Shown here one piece after another: positions 17,686 to 23,328 of a DNA stretch of 23,328 nucleotides. The stretch is from Botryllus schlosseri (lineage: Eukaryota; Chordata; Ascidiacea; Stolidobranchia; Styelidae): contig ATSW01104560.1 of assembly GCA_000444245.1 (NCBI GenBank), positions 1-23,328 of the forward strand. The letters run 5' to 3'. The translations under genes were made by a program, and so were the position numbers. Numbering within the stretch: the stretch's first letter is position 1; each line of letters opens with the position of its first letter. The notes beneath the pieces were generated by a model. That model was not told the DNA's origin and did no database searches. It was given only the letters and a program-made list of their open reading frames with translations.

Positions 17686-20600
17686 CTGTGGTTGAGCAGA
17701 AGTGGTCAGTAGCAACTAGCAAAGTACTCAAGTAGATTGTACCTAAGTGCACCATTTACTCAAGTGGTTATCTTTTTAGATTGCTTCAGTTTGTACTCAA
17801 CAGTCTTTGGGCAAAACTATTTACATTTTACAATTTGGATTTCGTGAAGTTGAGATTAGTTTCGGAATCGGTTTCTGGTCACATTCATGTATGAGTAAAC
17901 TGTAATAATGACAGAGCGAAATGGCCCCTGTATCAAAGTGACAAAATATACTTTAAAAAAATTTAGCCTGCTTGTAGTCTCATTGGTGACGATGGAGGTG
18001 TACATTTTTGCTCTTGATGTTTTTGCGGCATATGCACCGACTCATGATATACATGATCCGCGCATACATATACATATGCATACCATGCATGATGGTTTGT
18101 GCCGTTCGACAACAAAAAGAGTTTTCAAGTCCTGCATCACCCCTCCATGCTATCCCGGTCACGCTGAACGCCACTGCGGGATGTGATGGATACCAGGGTT
18201 ATTAATCAGGTCTTTGGTCTGACCTGGCCGGGGGTCGATATACCGGTCAAGAAGCTGGATTGGTGATTTTGCATAGTCACAAGATGCACCCTGCAAATCC
18301 TAAAATAGCCACCTCTGAATGTCTGCTAAAGCAAGGTTCACCAACACNCGGCCNGCGTCATATTTTGCAGGCCGCAACCTGATTTGANATTTAGTAAGCA
18401 TTTTGAATGATGAGATTGATGGCAGTTTAAAAGTATTGTTGTTGTTGGTTGCCCAGCATCACTATTCCTCACTTGCTGATAAGGCTTCGGCGAAGATAAT
18501 AGTATTCCATGATGGGAGAATTAGTTGAAATGGATGGGTATAATTTGTTGACTTGACGTTCAATGGCCCAGACACCACCGAGACCGAGACATTTGGGAAA
18601 TTACTTCGGATGCACACAAGAACCAGCTTTACGAGGAGACAGTTTTCCAGCAAGTAGCCTACCGTGTCTAGCTAACCAGAAGATCGACTTTTTAGTCGCT
18701 GAAAAATGTTGTCAGNCATCGTGCGCAGCTCATAGCTCAAAATACAATGAAGGTGAGGAACATGATATTATTTTATTATATTGGTATTTCTTACATATAA
18801 GTACAATATAATTTCTTTTGTCGTACTATGCCCGTCGCCAATGTTAGAGAGCACAGCGTTGTACTGATGTAAAGTTTCAAAAAGTGCTGAAATAGGTGTC
18901 CTATTTTCAACTTCATTGAATTCATGTGGTTCGCGGCCTCTGTGTACTTTGAAAAGTGGACCTCGACCCGTTTTGAGTTAGCAACCCCTGTGCTAAAAGT
19001 TTGCGAGCCCCCAGAGCAAATCTACATTCTGAAACTACATACTTGAGTACATTTTACCCCTTCATATTCTACTTCCACTTCAAGTAGTTTTGATAGCCCA
19101 TACCATGAGAATTGCTACTTCCACACTTATAATTGAGTTGAAATTCACGGCATTACTTTTATTTCTATTTGCAACTTAAACTGTAGCCAAGCTTGAGACA
19201 TACTGAAATTGGATTGCTCAAGATTGTCAAACCCTTTTTGTCTCGAGATACAGCCCTTCTGTCAGTCACAATACTCATTGCATTACCATCTCAATGAGTG
19301 CAGCGNAATGTTNTGAGGCAGACAAAANTTCCTGACACCACACAATTTGANAAGAGCNTTNGCACCAACCTCAGCATTTTAGAATACTCTGAGTAATCCA
19401 TGTTATCCGAGCTGACNAGCATTAGTNTCTTGTTGACCAAAAACGATGCGAAGACATTCGGCGAATCCGGCATACTGCAGTCTTCAGCGGTAAACACTAC
19501 TCTGTAAGCAGTTTATGCAAGAANATAATCCNCAGTCTACAACTTAGCACATTGACACATACTTTTTTCTACCAAAAATCCATGGCGATGGAATGATAGC
19601 GGTGTAACGATTGGTTTCCTTGTCGTGATAGAGCTCCGTTACATATCTTTTTGTGAATTTATAATACAGAGACGGATTCACAACTCCAAAAAGAATGACC
19701 CAAGCTGTACATGTATTTCTGAAGACATTTCCATCTGATAAACATGTGCACACAGACATCGATTGTCACATACCGCGAAACCTTGCTCTATCATACTCAG
19801 GAAGTATGGCGATGAAAGAGTAACAACAGCTCCCATGGCGTACAGTACAGATTGGATACCTTAACAAAGAAGTTATTGATATCATCTGGGGAATATCGAG
19901 TGCTTCGGTGACTCGATTCTGGATCAAGTACTAGGCTTTGAGTGGGGTATCATACATTTTGGCGTCATAACAGTATGAATGATGTGCAAAGTTCAAATAT
20001 GCACCTTTTATGCGACTAGATAGAATATGCCAAACAAATTAGATGCAATTCCAACCGTAGAAGCAAAGTTATTCGAGTTTTTCATTAATAATTCTGGGAT
20101 TTTCCACCACCGATGCTGTTTTAGCAAATCCAAAACTTTCAACAGCAATAACTGCGTTTCTGGCGGTTGTAAGTGAGCAAAAATTTCCATACATCGTTCT
20201 TTTATGCCACTTAACAATTATATGGGGTTAACAGTAAAATTTGAAATTTTATAATAGATACAAAATTTCAGTTGGCTCTGCGTCGGTTTCTACTGATTGG
20301 AATTGAGTTACATCTAGTGCGCAGTCGTTTTCAGGCAACCGAACAATTTAATCAGTGAATCCCTGGCATCCAGTGATCAAAGTTATTTGTGAACAGTCCT
20401 AGTACATAGCTTTGTACCGAGTGTTTTGTATAACTGTGATACGACCAATCGAGGTTCCAAGGATCCCACAATGGAAATGCTATCGTAACTATAATTATCG
20501 TTGATAATTTCATTACTCACTACGCGACTCAAATCATTACTATTAGGGCTGGGCACAATGATTCGAGTACTCAAATCTGAATCGAGTATTAATTTTAATG

Positions 20601-21457
20601 ATTCGAGTCGAGTAGTAAAAGACGATTTTTTCGAGTACTGAAATTATACGCTCCTCGCCACTGAAAGTTGATTTATCAACGAAGAGTTTATCAATGATCA
20701 ATGGGTTTATGCGAATTTCACTGTTGAAGCCTTGAAACATTGATTGGCCTTATCGTGGCATACGAAACATGAAGTACAAAGCTACGAACGTTACTGGAAA
20801 TAGCACATTTCCGAAGTCATGATCATCCCACAATATTGTCACCAAGTGCAATGAAATCGGTATGGTCGAAAAAAATAACAAAGTATCCTTAATATGATGG
20901 ATAACAGGCATTATATTCTTTGTGGTCGCTTAAAAGGTACGTATTTGAACTTTGACAAATAATATTCTGCTATGACGTCATAATGAGTGATACTCGATTA
21001 CTCGACTCGAAGCATTTTACGTGATTCAGAATCGAGTCACTCAGGTACTCGATTTTGCCCAGCCCTAATTACTATTAGCAATCGTACCAGATTTGAGTAC
21101 TTCAATAATTGTGCCCAGCAATATTTATCGGATCGTTTGCGAAGAAACATTTGTTACAGTGGTTGATAGCATACCTTTAACGAGTGGTGCCTTGGCGCCG
21201 AAATATATCAGTGTTCCGTCTTCATAACGCATTCCTACCATTTTATCTGTGCGTAATAACGCATTGGTGGAGGATATATGCGAGACAGTAATATTGGGGA
21301 TTCCACATCCACACGTGGGCAGCAATGGAAAACCTCTAAGCTTCGATTCCTTCAACGAAGACTGTTGCGGAGAGGTCCTATACATACTGGCAATGCATCG
21401 AAATTGTTTTTCTAGTCCAGGTCTGCTTCGTATTCTCAGAAATACGTTAGACAGCAT
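17583..21457 (-). CDS. TMEM70: TMEM70 orthologue, mitochondrial ATP synthase assembly factor, 5 coding exons
   Basis: On the - strand the exons are 21457-21175, 19859-19782, 19734-19563, 19501-19370 and 17685-17583: 768 nt, 255 aa. Human TMEM70 has 260 aa. All introns are GT-AG and the phases (1, 1, 2, 2) join. The N-terminus (MLSNVFLRIRSRPGLEKQFR) is basic, free of acidic residues at first and like a mitochondrial presequence. YEDGTLIYFG matches the PEDGRLIYTG motif. Two hydrophobic segments (about 98-116 and 129-145) form the expected inner-membrane hairpin. FTKRYVTELYHDKETNRYTAI and VFTAEDCSMPDSPNVFASF match the family's matrix domain. TMEM70 helps assemble the c-ring of ATP synthase and complex I. 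Exon 2 to 3 is the least certain join, resting on a 47-nt intron. Confidence 0.9.
18140..18260 (-). repeat. Fragment of tRNA-derived SINE (family B)
   Basis: This matches 4503-4615 in order: CTCCATGCTATC, GCTGA-CGCC, GGATACCA, GTCTTTGGT, TGACC-GG, GGTCGAT and AGAAGC-GGA. The tRNA head is cut and its B box is eroded. It lies inside the 17697-19129 element. Confidence 0.65.
18332..18990. mobile_element. Nested hAT-like element
   Basis: The ends CAAGGTTCACCAAC and GTTAGCAACCCCTG are imperfect inverted repeats. The flanking octamers TGCTAAAG (18324-18331) and TGCTAAAA (18991-18998) match at seven of eight. GC-rich GCGGCC motifs follow both ends. Several Ns lie inside. Confidence 0.75.
19370..19501 (-). 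CDS. TMEM70: TMEM70 exon 4
   Basis: This follows TTACAG and ends phase 2 before GTTGGT. It encodes VVFTAEDCSMPDSPNVFASF then LVNK and DYSEYSKML, matching the VFHQNDVKIPD...FTTFYAK region of the human protein. Two Ns (19417 and 19427) fall inside it and leave two residues unknown. Intron 3 is 61 nt. Confidence 0.9.
19563..19734 (-). CDS. TMEM70: TMEM70 exon 3 (second helix and matrix loop)
   Basis: This follows TTTATCAG and ends phase 2 before GTATGT. It encodes TAWVILFGVVNPSLYY, the second helix, then FTKRYVTELYHDKETNRYTA, the most conserved part of the family. Confidence 0.9.
19782..19859 (-). CDS. TMEM70: TMEM70 exon 2 (aa 96-120, first membrane helix)
   Basis: This follows TTGTTAAG and encodes IQSVLYAMGAVVTLSSPYF, which aligns without gaps to the first transmembrane helix of TMEM70, including the Pro-Tyr near its end. 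The donor giving the right phase is CAAG|GTTTCG, leaving a 47-nt intron. A stronger-looking GTATGT lies 9 nt further on but would break the frame. Confidence 0.75.
20544..21067. mobile_element. hAT-like MITE in TMEM70 intron 1
   Basis: This 524-bp element has ends TAGGGCTGGGCA and TGCCCAGCCCTA as inverted repeats, with perfect ATTACTAT duplications at 20536-20543 and 21068-21075. ATTCGAGTACTC-type motifs follow at both sides. The terminus is a classic hAT type. It is non-autonomous. Confidence 0.94.
21175..21457 (-). CDS. TMEM70: TMEM70 exon 1 (aa 1-94)
   Basis: This starts at the first ATG of the frame and ends with one base of Gly95 before GTATGC. It encodes the presequence and the diagnostic EDGTLIYFGAKAPLVK block. 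Intron 1 (1315 nt) holds a hAT-like element at 20544-21067. Confidence 0.9.
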
Positions 21458-22765
21458 GGTGTCGAGTCCTCAGTGGCGCAGCAACAGATTCACGTAAGAC
21501 CTTATCATTGAGAATACAGCGATATTCTGACAAACATTGTATTGACATTTTATTTTATCAGTCAAAGTGCGTTACACCGATGTTCTATTACAAGCAAAAA
21601 TAGTTGCGATCAATCACGACGGATGATTTCAGTTAACATGCGTGCTTCAATGGATCAAATATGAGACATCTTCAGTTGCATTTTTGCACAGAAATTCTCT
21701 ATAAAATTACTCTGTTGCAAAGCAAATCGACCGGCCTACATTCCAGCATTCAACTGTTGGGAATGATCTCAACTTACACAGATCAGATGTATTTTTTTAC
21801 TGATCTCAACTCACACAGATCAGATGTATTTTTTTACAGAAATTTCGTTATGGAATTTCCCCGCTGTAGCATCAAAACAAATCGATACATTCCAACACTT
21901 GAATGTCGGAAATGGCATGAACGTACAGAGCTCACACAAGTATATTGACAATTTCACGCGACTTTTCAATGATAAACCTCAACGCGATATGAAATCGAGA
22001 TTGTTTTGTAGCACAAGGAGCCGAATTGAATAGAAAATTTCACCTAAAGCCCTCAATTGAAACCAGATCTGATTGATAAAATAGTTCAATTATTTTCATT
22101 CACCTCCATTGATGGGATAGAAAGTGTGGCTACATGAAATGCATTGCAGCATGTACGATTTATGGTTTGTTTACTCTGACAAAATTACATCAAGCGAAAT
22201 AGATATAAAGTTTGAAAAAGAGCACCTGCTATACCATAAAGGAATTCACAGCAAGCTGGAACAAAGTTAGATCAGGTGCAAGTTTGCGATCCAAGTATCA
22301 TTTACTTTCAACCCACTATACTGAGCAATACAGGAGAGTATTTTGAACAGACCTACACCACAATGCTTGTATGCAACTACACACATCACAACATAAAAGA
22401 AGTGTCAGATAAGTGGGTTTATTGCCCTGGCGTAATGATCATCACCTGGACATCAAAATTGATGAGATTGAATCTCCAATTGCATCGTAATGTAACGAGA
22501 AGTTGTCCTAGGTAGGGATTAGTCATCAGCATGTACACATTATATGTAATTCATAGAAACAAGGACCCATAACATGCTTTGTATCAGTTTGCCAACACCC
22601 TCTCGCGTTGATACACAAAAAAGTAACTGGTAAAACAGTAGCCTATAGCCTTGTGTCACTCTATATTCTTTTGCCTTGCGATGTCAAATTATACACACAG
22701 AAACGCAATACCAAGGCATGGGATTAAAATAATGAATGCAAAAGGTAATAAGGAAATTCAAGAGT
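21458..22765. other. Spacer between TMEM70 and CCNC
   Basis: The part near 21458 should hold the TMEM70 5' UTR and promoter, and the part near 22765 the CCNC 3' UTR on the - strand. A TTTATT (AATAAA on the - strand) occurs near 22427. There is no recognised gene. A local tandem duplication is listed separately. Confidence 0.5.
21764..21837. repeat. 37-bp tandem duplication
   Basis: Two near-identical 37-bp units begin TGATCTCAACT and end in a T run plus AC; each holds a TGATCT/AGATCA inverted pair. The flanks (about 21682-21763 and 21838-21920) also resemble each other (CAGAAATT, AAATCGA, ACATTCCA), suggesting an older duplication of about 150-160 bp around it. Confidence 0.8.
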
Positions 22766-23328
22766 TCATCCTTTACCAGAGGAAGACTTGATACCCAAAC
22801 GGTTGGACTCGTTATTATAGTCCGGCGATCTCACATTGGCTTTTGGCACTTTTTCCAAAATCTTGGCAATCTCGCTTTTTTCGTCGTAACTTTTCCACAT
22901 CTCGTACAGCTGCAATATGATTTTTGTGATTTCGATAATTTTTTCCATGTCAACGTTCAGATCGGAAAACCATTGCTTTGCCGATTCCGTTTGATTTTGC
23001 GAAACGCACGCAATATGCAAACAGGCGAGAGCAATTTGAAACGGAGGATACAGCAGAGAAACGTCTGTTCTGTAGGAATCGTTAACGATACGCCAAGCAA
23101 CTGGTAATAATGACTCGATGTGTTTCGAATCGCCCTGGGCAATACTTGTGACATACTGCAGCAAGGGCCTGTACGGGTGATACACTATGAGGCAACAGTC
23201 CATAACTTCCAATAAAAAGAATTCGCATTCCCACACGTCATGAATTCGGTAGCTGTAATCCATTTCCAAAACATGTCCGAATTTCCCTTTGATTACAGCG
23301 ACCATACTGTTCGTGAGCCGCGAGTTTG
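22766..23328 (-). CDS. CCNC: Cyclin C, 3' terminal coding exon (partial)
   Basis: Open from the window edge to TGA at 22768-22766, this gives 186 residues of the C-terminal two thirds of cyclin C; the human protein has 283 aa. The frame already reads NSRL at the edge, matching SNTRL of human cyclin C, so the exon or gene continues beyond the window and the internal Met is not the start. WECEFFLLEVMDCCLIVYHP, YRPLLQYV, WRIVNDSYRTD, LLYPPFQIALACLH and DMEKIIEI are highly conserved second-cyclin-box landmarks. Cyclin C activates CDK8/CDK19 in the Mediator kinase module in the nucleus, and also acts at mitochondria in stress. About five extra residues (SKHIES region) follow LLQYV, and the tail is Asn/Ser-rich as usual. 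The visible 563 nt hold no intron. Confidence 0.96.
   Translation of the reverse strand, partial: NSRLTNSMVAVIKGKFGHVLEMDYSYRIHDVWECEFFLLEVMDCCLIVYHPYRPLLQYVTSIAQGDSKHIESLLPVAWRIVNDSYRTDVSLLYPPFQIALACLHIACVSQNQTESAKQWFSDLNVDMEKIIEITKIILQLYEMWKSYDEKSEIAKILEKVPKANVRSPDYNNESNRLGIKSSSGKG

Larger units (their letters stand above)
17697..19129. mobile_element. hAT-like element in TMEM70 intron 4
   Basis: The left end CAGAAGTGGTCAGTAGCAA and the right end TTGCTACTTCCACACTTA are imperfect inverted repeats, sharing AGTAGCAA, and both sides carry ACTCAAGTA-type motifs further in, a known hAT style. The flanks TGGTTGAG and TAATTGAG agree at six of eight positions. It contains a SINE fragment and a nested hAT-like element. 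Confidence 0.65.

Noticed and set aside
17441-17755. 104-aa minus-strand frame with KNNTRRRYKMLSRRWKNLE
   Set aside because: It is a shadow of TMEM70 exon 5 in another frame; the frame giving YASGFDYENPD fits the phase of the upstream exon and the family C-terminus.
19291-19369. Extension of TMEM70 exon 4 to a stop at 19291
   Set aside because: Similarity stops at YSKML, where a GT donor of correct phase lies; the rest contains several Ns and no family match.
20008-20217. Minus-strand frame ending NNFASTVGIASNLFGIFYLVA as the TMEM70 first-helix exon
   Set aside because: It looked hydrophobic and in the right intron, but it ends in a stop before any usable donor. The exon at 19859-19782 aligns without gaps and has matching phase.

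Overview
This is eukaryotic (animal) nuclear DNA. It holds GT-AG introns, pol III-type SINEs and many hAT-like DNA transposons, and no bacterial gene organisation. Three host genes were recognised by reading exons and checking that intron phases match. (1) A CIB-family EF-hand gene closest to CIB2/CIB3 lies on the + strand, seven coding exons, 2125-8433, 189 aa. (2) TMEM70, a mitochondrial ATP-synthase/complex I assembly factor, lies on the - strand, five coding exons, 21457-17583, 255 aa. (3) The 3' terminal coding exon of cyclin C (CCNC) lies on the - strand, 23328-22766, cut by the window edge. All three are animal genes. Their moderately diverged sequences, some very small introns (47, 61, 64 and 88 nt) and the hAT/SINE load suggest an invertebrate deuterostome, possibly a tunicate; this last point is inference only. 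Scattered single Ns point to a draft assembly.

Layout: 1-2124 is 5' flank with one weak small-gene candidate. 2125-8433 is CIB; its intron 3 carries a 1.5-kb hAT-like element, two tRNA-derived SINE families and a retroposon tail, and its intron 4 carries a stack of three hAT-like elements. 8434-17582 is about 9 kb of intergenic repeats: a pair of ~390-570 bp direct repeats flanking an unclassified element, a 1.9-kb hAT-like insertion with a perfect 8-bp target duplication, two same-direction copies of a GGTGTGAACC-ended hAT-like family, and a GAGTC-rich repeat split by a 1.1-kb hAT-like element. 17583-21457 is TMEM70, with hAT-like elements in introns 1 and 4. 21458-22765 is the spacer between TMEM70 and CCNC, with small tandem duplications.

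The host genes have unrelated jobs (calcium sensing at membranes, mitochondrial assembly, Mediator kinase module) and do not form a pathway. The strongest story is transposon stratigraphy. Many insertions can be ordered by their 8-bp duplications, one octamer was hit twice in succession, and one hAT-like end sits 11 bp from a TMEM70 splice acceptor, so that it probably supplies the branch point and pyrimidine tract. I found no clearly new enzymatic or defence system.
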